A DNA stretch of 33,242 bases from Candidatus Parabeggiatoa sp. HSG14 (lineage in GTDB: Bacteria > Pseudomonadota > Gammaproteobacteria > Beggiatoales > Beggiatoaceae): assembly GCA_030378085.1 (NCBI GenBank), contig JAUCGK010000020.1:1-33242 (forward strand), written 5' to 3'. A program made the translations under genes and the position numbers. The notes under the pieces were generated by a model. It did no database searches and was not told the origin of the DNA. It was given only the letters and a program-made list of their open reading frames with translations. Numbering within the stretch: the first letter of the stretch is position 1; each line of letters starts with the position of its first letter. Shown piece after piece: positions 23,601-30,728 of this stretch.

Positions 23601-25633
23601 AAAGTTTTTGTCATATCAGCCAATGCACGTCCTAACTGATCTTGTCCAGAAAGCAATTGAACTTCTTGATTGTAATCTCCTGATGCAACGGCATTTGCTT
23701 GTTTTATGGTATTTTTCATGCCTTCCTTTACTTGTCGGAAAGACATGATAATTTCACCAATTTCGTCTCCTGTTTTGTTTTCAATGTTCTGCTGAAGTAG
23801 TTTACCCTTAGCCAAGTGTTTTAAGTGATCATTGATTAATAATAAAGGCGTTGTCAAACGCTTAGTGGCGTGGTGGATGAAAACGAGTACAACAATTCCA
23901 GTTAATAATGCTGTGATACTTAACCACCATTGCAGTTTTGTGATAACAGTAAAAGCTTCTGTTTTATCAATTTCAGCAATCAATGCCCAAGTGGTATCAC
24001 CCACTTTCAAGGGTGTATAGGCTGAAAGGACAGGTAAACCACGATAATCCATAATGATTTTTGTATCAGTTTCACCTGCCAACGCTTTTCGACTGGCTTT
24101 TGTATCTACTGAACCTAACGTTGGATTAGCAAAAGAGCCAATAATGGAATGATAAATCGGATCAAAAAAAGAGTTGGAACGCATCAGTTTATCGCTACCA
24201 ACGAGATACGTTTCGCCGGTATCACCCATACCTGTGCGCTGCTGCATGATTTTATTGGTTGCTTTATCACTTACCTGCAAGGCGAGCACCAAATCAATTT
24301 TGCCATTGTGGCGCAATGGTTGTGCAATAAAAGCAGCAGGTTCATCATTACTGGGTGCATAAGGTGCGAAATCACTCATACCAAAGGTTTTTGTTTGTAA
24401 TACCTTTCGGATTAATTGACCCAACTCAGAATTGGCATATTTACCATTGATGATATTGGTGAGATAGTCTGATTCTTGTTCAATAGTGTAAAAAATCTTC
24501 CCATCAGGATGAATTAAAAAAAGATCATAGTAATTATATTGGTGAATATACTTGGCGAAAAAGTCTTCTTGTTCATTATCCAGTTTTGAAACAAGCACTT
24601 CTTCTAATTTTATCGTGGTAATGATACACCAATTTAGGTTGGGGATTTGTAACGGAGCATAAGCACCTATTTCTAAATCACCCGTGCTGCCTGTTTTAAT
24701 CTCAACGCCGGTTTGTTCAGCTAAGGCTTTGTCAATATCCGCACCGTTTTTCTTATCTCCAAACTGTGCTTGTTTTTCCTTAATTATTCTATTGCTACGA
24801 TAGCTGGTTTGACCATTTAATTGACCAACAATATACGTTTCTTCTGTTTTTGCCCTACCTTCACGATTTTGAACAATGGCATTAATAGTATTGGGCAACA
24901 GACTAAATACCAAAACACCCACGACTTCATCTGCGTGGAAAAAAGGGGCTGCAATAAAAGCAAGGTGTTGATTACCAGCAGGTATATAAGGTGCGAAATC
25001 TTGAAGCGTTAATTCGTTTAGTCCTTTTTTAAATACTTGATTTAAATGACTATTTTTTAACACGCCTTTTAGCACGTTCTGTCCTAAGTCACTCCGTTTA
25101 GCAACGGTATAGATAATATCGCCGTCTTTAGCAATTAACAATAAATCATCATATCCGTAGATTTCTTTATACTGCTTCAGCTTATGACCAAATTGCAAGT
25201 CAAGAGAATGCCAGGCTTTTCCTTCAACTGTACGATTTTTTGCATGAAAATCGGCTTCAAATTGCACTAAAGTCTGAGCGATGGAATCACTTTGTGATAA
25301 GACGCGAATATTGTTTAAGCGTTCTTGAAAGTAATATTCTAATTGGGCTTTCTGATTATTTTGGATAGCTCGAAGTTTTTGAAATGCATTTTGTTTAAGA
25401 TTAGCCACCATGTCTAAAAGAACGTGCATGTCAGCCTTGCGTTCTGCAAAAAATGCGTTGAGTTGAGATTTTTTGGTTTCTCTAACACTTTCAAGTTGAC
25501 TAAATGCTTGATTAGAGAGGGCTTGATGACTTTCAAATAAGGCAAAAACACCTATAATTGTTACAGGAATAAAGGCAATTGCTAATGCAATGATTAACAA
25601 TTTAGTACGGATTTTCAAATTTTTTAATTTCAT
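20639..25633 (-). CDS. Hybrid sensor histidine kinase with Cache-like sensors, GAF and three receivers
   Basis: A membrane helix at about 12-30 starts the 1664-residue protein. A periplasmic region to about 565 contains two related sensor repeats (YDDLLLIAKDGDIIYTV and YYDLFLIHPDGKIFYTI, each followed by GETY/EETY-type segments), probably Cache domains that bind small ligands. A second helix (about 568-590), a HAMP domain, a GAF domain (about 704-841) and a Gln/Glu-rich coiled coil (845-970) follow. The kinase has His983 in SHELRTPLN and ATP-binding motifs DSGIGIP and GGTGLGLS. Three receivers end the protein with phosphate sites Asp1326, Asp1448 and Asp1595. The second lacks the usual paired acidic residues (VVVDIES), so it may be a pseudo-receiver. 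No output regulator lies next to it. Confidence 0.95.
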   Translation of the reverse strand: MKLKNLKIRTKLLIIALAIAFIPVTIIGVFALFESHQALSNQAFSQLESVRETKKSQLNAFFAERKADMHVLLDMVANLKQNAFQKLRAIQNNQKAQLEYYFQERLNNIRVLSQSDSIAQTLVQFEADFHAKNRTVEGKAWHSLDLQFGHKLKQYKEIYGYDDLLLIAKDGDIIYTVAKRSDLGQNVLKGVLKNSHLNQVFKKGLNELTLQDFAPYIPAGNQHLAFIAAPFFHADEVVGVLVFSLLPNTINAIVQNREGRAKTEETYIVGQLNGQTSYRSNRIIKEKQAQFGDKKNGADIDKALAEQTGVEIKTGSTGDLEIGAYAPLQIPNLNWCIITTIKLEEVLVSKLDNEQEDFFAKYIHQYNYYDLFLIHPDGKIFYTIEQESDYLTNIINGKYANSELGQLIRKVLQTKTFGMSDFAPYAPSNDEPAAFIAQPLRHNGKIDLVLALQVSDKATNKIMQQRTGMGDTGETYLVGSDKLMRSNSFFDPIYHSIIGSFANPTLGSVDTKASRKALAGETDTKIIMDYRGLPVLSAYTPLKVGDTTWALIAEIDKTEAFTVITKLQWWLSITALLTGIVVLVFIHHATKRLTTPLLLINDHLKHLAKGKLLQQNIENKTGDEIGEIIMSFRQVKEGMKNTIKQANAVASGDYNQEVQLLSGQDQLGRALADMTKTLRETTAQNARQDWLKNGQAELNKLMSGEQKIETLAKNIVSFLTTYIEASVGLFYLLQESKQGKIPYLQLMASYAYTASDNIPNEFSVGEGLVGQAALERKILIRTHAPEEYSHIIQSGLSKAVPRYVIILPFLYENAVKGVIELGSSKPVTETQGEFLEQMRSGIGIAVNTSESRTKMEILLEKSQQQADELQKQQEELQCKHAEIQHSNEELQSQAEELQSQTEELQTQQEELRQTNETLEERTRDLERQKVDVQEKNTALEQTKAKMEKTQVEMEKAQAAIENKAKELELASKYKSEFLANMSHELRTPLNSLLILAQLLSENKDGNLNEKQVEFAQTIHSAGNDLLTLINDILDLSKVEAGKIEVNIEKVSLADLMETIQQKFRHVAENKGVGFHLTIKEDMPSVLHTDGQRLKQIINNLLSNAFKFTSQGKISLTVRHPFSHENIAQMGLDALKTVAISVTDSGIGIPTDKQQVIFEAFQQVDGTTSRRFGGTGLGLSISRQLARLLGGELTLESEENKGSTFTLYLPETFTKKATQGIDSSDSTPVPAKNSIPTSEPASADDVEFLGGSTGVEALSSSSKEIVDDRNELEPNDKSLLIIEDDRKFSKILLELSRGKGFKCLLAEDGLTGLKLAEQYKPQAIILDVNLPQADGWTVMDKLKDNSITRHIPVHFMSAADHSMEAKKMGAIGYLLKPMSMEQLGDAFKTIEQFLTRTAKNLLVVVDIESHQQTILDLVVGEDIQVTQGITIASAFQHIQTVKYDCIILDMDIEQGSGNKLLELMQQENDLCQMPLVIYADRDLTSKEEALLLQCADNIPIKSVRSAERLLDETTLFLHQVDAKLPKEKRNMLRMVHDKKTILKSKKVLIVDDDIRNVYALATVLEDHEMEVVSGKDGKEGLEMLAENEDINIILMDIMMPEMDGYETMQEIRKQPRHRQLPIIALTAKAMKGDKAKCIEAGASDYLAKPVDSDKLLSLMRVWLYR

Positions 25634-25878
25634 TATTTTTTCTCAAAATTTATAGAGAATAAAAAATATCTAAAAAAAAAGGAGTGGCTAGAATTTAGAA
25701 ATAAGTATGAAATAATTTCGTAAATTACCCCAACCTGTTTTTATGTAAAGGAAAGAGTTCTCCATCCTTTTTAAGGAGAGCGGCTTGAGGGGAGTGTCAA
25801 AAAATATTCAAAATTAAAGATTAGGCAATAATACATGATTGATACTTGACGCTCAAATTTTATTCCCTATTTTCTACA

Positions 25879-25900
25879 GGAGTCCAAAATTTATTTTGGA
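25879..25900. repeat. GGAGTCCAAA-family hairpin
   Basis: It reads GGAGTCCAAAATTTATTTTG at its left end and is identical there to the copies at 6904 and 20584. Confidence 0.6.
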
Positions 25901-25942
25901 TATCATCTGACATCATTAGGAATGATCACGAAATAACTTCCT

Positions 25943-25992
25943 GTTCCACCGGTTCCACCGGTGGCTATTCACATTCAACCCCTATCGGGGTT
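25943..25992. repeat. REP-type unit, isolated
   Basis: A single two-hairpin unit (TTCCACCGGTGGCTATTCAC, then AACCCCTATCGGGGTT) of the 14697-15390 array type. The first stem has a different sequence but keeps its pairing. Confidence 0.65.
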
Positions 25993-26100
25993 AAAACCAA
26001 TAGGGAATTAGAAATCGGGAAATTATTTCATGACTATTCCTTATTAATGCTTATCAAATAATTCGTTTATCCACGTAATTCGTTGTACTTACAGACAACC

Positions 26101-28860
26101 TCACAACGGCTTCCGCTCTCGCACAATCCGAATTCCTTCCCACGCGGGCAGTTCTCCTTTTTCCCGTGCCATAACAACTTGTAACCACCAATAGAGATTT
26201 AATACTGCTTCTTTATCTTCAGTATAATCAACTTTGCGGCGGAACAACCAACGTTTCCACCAAAACGGTTTTTCGAGTTGTTCTAATTCGTTATAACCAA
26301 TCCAACTATATTCTGCGATTCTTGCCATATATTGTCGCCATGCTTGCCGTGCTTTCAAATCTGTTGTAGCTGTTACACAACTTAATATTTCATAAAGCAA
26401 TGTACCCAATCGTTGTTGATGGGGTTTATCTTGCATAGCTTGAGCGAGTTGCGTAGCTGTATCAAAATCTTTGTCTTCTATTGCTTTAACAAGATCAGCG
26501 CGGTCAAGGGCGAAGGTATAGGCACGGACAAAGGCGCGGTCAATGACGTGGTTGTGGTCAAGATCGAGGGTGCTGGCGAGAACGAAGGTGAAGTCGAGGT
26601 CGCGGTCGATGGCGCTGGTGCTGGCTAGGTCGAGGCCGATGGCGATGGCGAGGTCGCCGAAGTCACGGTCGAGAGCAATGGCGGGGTCACGGTCAAGGGC
26701 GAGGTCGCGGGAAAGATCAATTCGATCAAAGGGTAAGCTTGATGATATTCCTTTCGCCCAAGAAAAAATGCTTGATTTTTCTTCTTTTGCCAATCTTTCT
26801 AAGTAAAAATTTCCTTCTTGTTGGCACCATATTCCTAAATGATTTATAGCGGTTAAAGAAGGATAATCTGTCATTTCAGTTGATTCAGGTAAACGATAAT
26901 GTGATTCCCCCCTTTGTTTTTGAGTCAACCATTCACAAAATGCCATAGCATCTTCAGCACGTATTCCTCGTATCGGTTCTTGCGCTGTGTTTTTAGGGAA
27001 AGTACATTTTGTCCAATGATCAGGCTGGTAATATTTGATTTCTGCTTTTTTCTCATCTAAAAAAAGCTGATATTCTGCACAAGTGATATAGTCCAAATCA
27101 ATTTCACGGTGTTCATCGATCCGTTGAAAGGATTTTAGTCGTTTGTTTAAGCACACTTCAGCCGCTAATTGACGACACTTTTGGTCATCAGATTCCAAAT
27201 CCTCAATCAACCGCATTTCCACTTGACTTCGCACTTCGGCATCTAATTCTCGCGCTTCCTCCAAACAATCGATAGCCAAAGTTAAAGCGGCTACATTATT
27301 ATTGTCGAGACAAGCTTGTACTAACCGTGTTGCATCCCCTTGCGCGGCATAAAGACGTAAGCTTTCATGCCACCAACTGTCATTCACAATCGTATGCCAA
27401 TCCAACTGGGTTTGCTGTTCCAAAAAATAAGCCGCTGCCAGATATTCTTGAAAAGTTAAATGGGCAAAACTCCATACATTCGCTTCTCGTTCCAATAACA
27501 AACCACTGCTGGTTTGGACATCATTGAGAAAAGTGTTAACCGCTTCACCTTGTAATCCAACCCGTTTTAAAGGTTTCTTGATAATGGGTAACGCTTTATT
27601 GGTACAAATATCGCGGATTTTATCCCTCATCATTTGGGCAGCCAGCGGTTGTAAAGCCACTCGTTTTTGAGCAGCCGTTAAGCCATCTTGAAGTCCTTTC
27701 CCTTGTTGCCAATGCCCTAACAATACATCACAGATTTCCGCATACAGTTCCACCCGCCGCCCCGGCAATTGCCCTCGATAACGGTGAACCATTGCAATCA
27801 TCGTTAACAATAAGGGATTAACCGTCAATGCGCTGAGTGCTGGTAATTTCCGGAGCCTAAGAATTAAATCATCAGCCGACTCCCTAGCTTTTTGACGTAC
27901 TCCCTCGTCTTCACTCCCAAAACTAATGGCTTCATTCGCCAAATACCATGAATGGATAAATCGCCGTACTTGTCCAGCATTAAAAGGTTGCACCTCTAAC
28001 ACATTAGCACGTTCTATCGGTGCTGTGAGATAACCTTGCGGGCGTGAAGTCACAATAAAACGACACAGCGGATAATTCACAATTTGTTGATCCACCCATT
28101 CCGATACTTTTTGTCGCTGTTGTAAATCGGCCACTTCATCCAAACCATCTAATAAAATCAAACACTTGCCGTTATTTAAATAATGAGCAAACCAACTGGG
28201 TTGTGGATTCAAGTTAGGGTATTTTTTTGTATCGCTAAAATGCGTGTGCGCTAAATCTGCCAAAGCGGGAGTGTCTGCCATAATGGTTTGGACATGTTGA
28301 CGCAAAAATAACAACAGCGGCACATAAGCCGGTATCTTATGACGGCGATGCTGCTTACTGGCAAAAATCAAAGCAATATGCTGTAACAACGTCGTCTTAC
28401 CACAACCCGGCGCACCGATAACCGCAAACACCAACGTCTCCTCTTTAAGCCGCTTGCCAAAACGCAAAAAGTCCCAAATCGGATGATTATCCGCTAATTC
28501 CTTGGCAAAAATAGGATTCATATTCTTTTTTTGTTGTGGATTATGAGAATGGGCAATGCGTAACTCAACAAACACCTTTTCTAGCTTGAGTGTAAATGTT
28601 CCCTGCGTTCGTAAACCACGCACATTAAAAATGCGGTGTTCAAAAATAATCCGTTTGTTGTAGCGGCGGGGAAAATTAGAAAACCATTTAGAAAACCATG
28701 AAAGTTTAGTGTCAGTGATTGGGTTAGCGGGAGACTTTTTCTTAACGAATTTTTTTAAAAAACCGCCGATGACAACTAATGTGCCAAAAAGTGCCATAAT
28801 GCCTTGGTTTAAAGGATTTGTTAAAAAGTTATAAATTTCAGTGAGTAACCAATCAAACAT
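26101..28860 (-). CDS. NACHT ATPase with FGE/SUMF1-like domain and dipeptide repeats
   Basis: A membrane helix (about 18-34) anchors the 919-residue protein. The NACHT domain follows: Walker A GAPGCGKTTLL near 148, Walker B CLILLDGLDEVAD near 235, sensor FIVTSRPQGY, and helical regions with NPLLLTMIAMVHRYRG and LTFQEYLAAAYFLEQ. Residues about 585-685 resemble a shortened formylglycine-generating-enzyme fold (ITCAEYQLFLDE, EDAMAFCEWL, YRLPESTEM); the catalytic cysteines of true FGE are not seen. Residues about 700-790 are a two-residue repeat tract (LDRDLALDRD type). A W-rich C-terminal domain ends the protein. NACHT STAND ATPases are sensors in bacterial immunity; the FGE-like part may be the recognition surface. 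GGAG lies 12 bases before ATG. Confidence 0.9.
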   Translation of the reverse strand: MFDWLLTEIYNFLTNPLNQGIMALFGTLVVIGGFLKKFVKKKSPANPITDTKLSWFSKWFSNFPRRYNKRIIFEHRIFNVRGLRTQGTFTLKLEKVFVELRIAHSHNPQQKKNMNPIFAKELADNHPIWDFLRFGKRLKEETLVFAVIGAPGCGKTTLLQHIALIFASKQHRRHKIPAYVPLLLFLRQHVQTIMADTPALADLAHTHFSDTKKYPNLNPQPSWFAHYLNNGKCLILLDGLDEVADLQQRQKVSEWVDQQIVNYPLCRFIVTSRPQGYLTAPIERANVLEVQPFNAGQVRRFIHSWYLANEAISFGSEDEGVRQKARESADDLILRLRKLPALSALTVNPLLLTMIAMVHRYRGQLPGRRVELYAEICDVLLGHWQQGKGLQDGLTAAQKRVALQPLAAQMMRDKIRDICTNKALPIIKKPLKRVGLQGEAVNTFLNDVQTSSGLLLEREANVWSFAHLTFQEYLAAAYFLEQQTQLDWHTIVNDSWWHESLRLYAAQGDATRLVQACLDNNNVAALTLAIDCLEEARELDAEVRSQVEMRLIEDLESDDQKCRQLAAEVCLNKRLKSFQRIDEHREIDLDYITCAEYQLFLDEKKAEIKYYQPDHWTKCTFPKNTAQEPIRGIRAEDAMAFCEWLTQKQRGESHYRLPESTEMTDYPSLTAINHLGIWCQQEGNFYLERLAKEEKSSIFSWAKGISSSLPFDRIDLSRDLALDRDPAIALDRDFGDLAIAIGLDLASTSAIDRDLDFTFVLASTLDLDHNHVIDRAFVRAYTFALDRADLVKAIEDKDFDTATQLAQAMQDKPHQQRLGTLLYEILSCVTATTDLKARQAWRQYMARIAEYSWIGYNELEQLEKPFWWKRWLFRRKVDYTEDKEAVLNLYWWLQVVMAREKGELPAWEGIRIVRERKPL
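26490..26730 (-). repeat. 6-bp-period coding repeats in the NACHT gene
   Basis: On the plus strand the DNA is a string of six-base steps such as GGTCGA, GGTCGC, TGGCGA and GGGCGA. Read on the minus strand they give DL, AI, AL and DR dipeptides. The tract is G+C-rich in an AT-rich gene and lies between two conserved domains. Confidence 0.8.
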
Positions 28861-28892
28861 AATGAATCTTCTCCAAGTTGAGTTTTGTTCTC

Positions 28893-28986
28893 GTTCCCAA
28901 ACTCTGTTTGGGAATGACTAAGGCAACGCGGAGCGTTGCAGGACGCAGAGCGTCCATTCATGGATTCCCAAACAGAGTTTGGGAAC
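28893..28986. repeat. GTTCCCAAA-type palindromic element
   Basis: The outer hairpins GTTCCCAAACTCTGTTTGGG and CCCAAACAGAGTTTGGGAAC flank inner stems (GCAACGC...GCGTTGC and GGACGC...GCGTCC). It shares the architecture of 205-307. Confidence 0.7.
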
Positions 28987-28997
28987 CAGAAGAAGTT

Positions 28998-29048
28998 GGA
29001 ATCCAAAGCTTTAGCTTTGGAACACCCAAACCTAAAGGTTTGGACTCC
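28998..29048. repeat. GGAGTCC-family tandem hairpins
   Basis: Two stems follow each other: GGAATCCAAAGCTTTAGC..., then CCCAAACCTAAAGGTTTGGA.... Each half-unit differs in loop sequence. Confidence 0.6.
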
Positions 29049-29205
29049 ACTCTAAACATCAATCTAAACATCATTGGGTGTTATCTTGAATTGGGTCATA
29101 AATTAAACTTAATCAAATGTTTGGCACAATCTAATCCTTTATTATAAGCAATCCTTGTAGTTATAGAACGATGCGAAAAAAAAACTGAACATTTGAGTAA
29201 TAAAT

Positions 29206-30498
29206 TTAAGTAGTGATAACTTTTTTCAATAATGGGTGAACATCGAACCAGTTATTTCCATGACTTTGTATATAAAAATTATCAAAAAGACGAGCTACTT
29301 GTGATAATTCCTCAATAAATTGTAATTTAACTTGTTTAGTTTCAAAAATTCGCCTAAGCCAATCCATATCTTCTTCAGGAATAGGTAACATGCTTCTACG
29401 CAAATCGTTTTTTGCGTCCTCAACAGTTTTGTCCTTTATTGGTAATAAGGGCTTATCACCTTCTAAAGGCACTTTTACTATCAAGAGTCGAAGTAATCGA
29501 AAGAAATCTCTCAAATCTCCGCCTGTTGCCAAAATGGCATTTTGTAATTGTTTACGTGAAAAAATGTGTTGCCAGTTAGCAAAACGCCGATGAACAATAT
29601 TCTCCATGATTGACAAACCCATTGGATCAGGTGTTTTACCATCACGATGAAAAACATGTATATTTGCGATAGAACGGATAACAGTGCTATCCAAGCTTCT
29701 GCCTAAATTAGGGGCGAGTACTGGCAAATAAGGCGGAACGGTATAAACGGTGTGCAAATTTTCCAAATAAAGTTTATCCGAATGATAATTAAACAAATTG
29801 TTAACACTATCATGGACTGGTTTCGCATTTTTGCCCACTCCTCGAATTTGTTCAACAGAATCAATCAAAAGCACTATCTTTTTGTTTTCATCAGTTTGTT
29901 GCCTGACAAAATTGACCATATCTTGAGAGAAAAGGCGAGCTTGTTGCACGGTTTTAGTAATATGCCCTCGTAAGGCCGTTTGTAAACGTTGCTTAATAGT
30001 CGGATCCTGTTTGAGGGCAAATTTTAAGGGGGCATCGTCATTATCACCTGTAAAATCAATACCTTCAAACCGTATTTTGGTTTTGGTAAAAAAATCTTTC
30101 AATCGCTCAGCATAGCCCCGTTTAGCAAAGTCTTTACCATACTTGTCTCGTATGGCTTCATTTAATGCGAGCATAATGGAAATTAAAAAATCCGTGATTT
30201 CTACAGGAAAATAAAGATTGATGTAGTCTTGCATATCACACAGAAACACTACATAGCCTTTTTTTTCTAATAAACGGCGTAAGCGACGTAATTCGGTACT
30301 TTTACCACTACCCCGTTGCCCAGAAAGTAGATTAACACTGTCATCATCCGCATAACTAATATCGCGAACCAGTTCTTTAATGGGATCATTAGGGCTATTT
30401 TCCAAATAAGCCTCATAAAAAGGATCATCAGGTTCTAATGAAGGTTTTTTCAGATGTTTAAAAAACATCTGTAAATCGGAATCTGAAAGGGAAGACAT
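29206..30498 (-). CDS. P-loop ATPase of unknown role
   Basis: The 430-residue soluble ATPase has Walker A LSGQRGSGKST (58-68) and a Walker B-like strand KIVLLIDSVEQIRG near 208, which lacks the usual second acidic residue directly after Asp. A sensor-like segment LENLHTVYTVPPYLPVL and an arginine-rich GGDLRDFFRLLRLLI region follow. The N-terminus (DSDLQMFFKHLKKPSLEPDDP) and the layout fit AAA/STAND-type ATPases found beside other conflict NTPases. There is no effector domain, so it would need a partner, but no co-transcribed gene is visible: the NACHT gene follows after 345 bp of repeats. AGGAGA lies 9 bases before the ATG and fixes the start. Confidence 0.85.
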   Translation of the reverse strand: MSSLSDSDLQMFFKHLKKPSLEPDDPFYEAYLENSPNDPIKELVRDISYADDDSVNLLSGQRGSGKSTELRRLRRLLEKKGYVVFLCDMQDYINLYFPVEITDFLISIMLALNEAIRDKYGKDFAKRGYAERLKDFFTKTKIRFEGIDFTGDNDDAPLKFALKQDPTIKQRLQTALRGHITKTVQQARLFSQDMVNFVRQQTDENKKIVLLIDSVEQIRGVGKNAKPVHDSVNNLFNYHSDKLYLENLHTVYTVPPYLPVLAPNLGRSLDSTVIRSIANIHVFHRDGKTPDPMGLSIMENIVHRRFANWQHIFSRKQLQNAILATGGDLRDFFRLLRLLIVKVPLEGDKPLLPIKDKTVEDAKNDLRRSMLPIPEEDMDWLRRIFETKQVKLQFIEELSQVARLFDNFYIQSHGNNWFDVHPLLKKVITT

Positions 30499-30646
30499 TG
30501 TTAGTTTCTCCTAAGGAGTGAGACTTTTATAATTTCTAAGTGATTTTACTACAAAAACTGAGTGTAATTGAAACTTTTTTGTAACCATTCAGTCTCTCAT
30601 GTATAATTTTTTATAAGGAGTGACGCTGGAGCGTTGGAACGAGGAA

Positions 30647-30710
30647 AAGCCCAAACCTGAAGGTTTGGACTCCAGCTTTGGAACGCCCAAACCTGAAGGT
30701 TTGGACTCCA
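30647..30710. repeat. Tandem GGAGTCC-family hairpins
   Basis: Two direct copies of CCCAAACCTGAAGGTTTGGA-type sequence, about 35 bp apart, lie just after the slt stop codon. They may end its transcription. Confidence 0.65.
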
Positions 30711-30728
30711 TGCTTTTTATATAGGTTC

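Larger units (their letters stand above)
25634..26100. other. Repeat-containing intergenic region
   Basis: This gap between the NACHT gene stop and the kinase start holds a GGAGTCCAAA-family hairpin (25879-25900) and a REP-type unit (25943-25992). At 26078-26088 there is also a single end of the TA-flanking repeat (AATTCGTTGTAC-like). No gene was seen. Confidence 0.6.
28861..29205. other. Repeat-filled gap between two ATPase genes
   Basis: This gap holds the GTTCCCAAA-type element (28893-28986) and a tandem pair of GGAGTCC-type hairpins (28998-29048). The rest is AT-rich and featureless. A short plus frame at 28878-29147 is translated repeat. Confidence 0.6.

Noticed and set aside
26413-26806. 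Two plus-strand frames (26413-26628 and 26543-26806) rich in charged residues
   Set aside because: Shadows of the 6-bp repeats in the NACHT gene.
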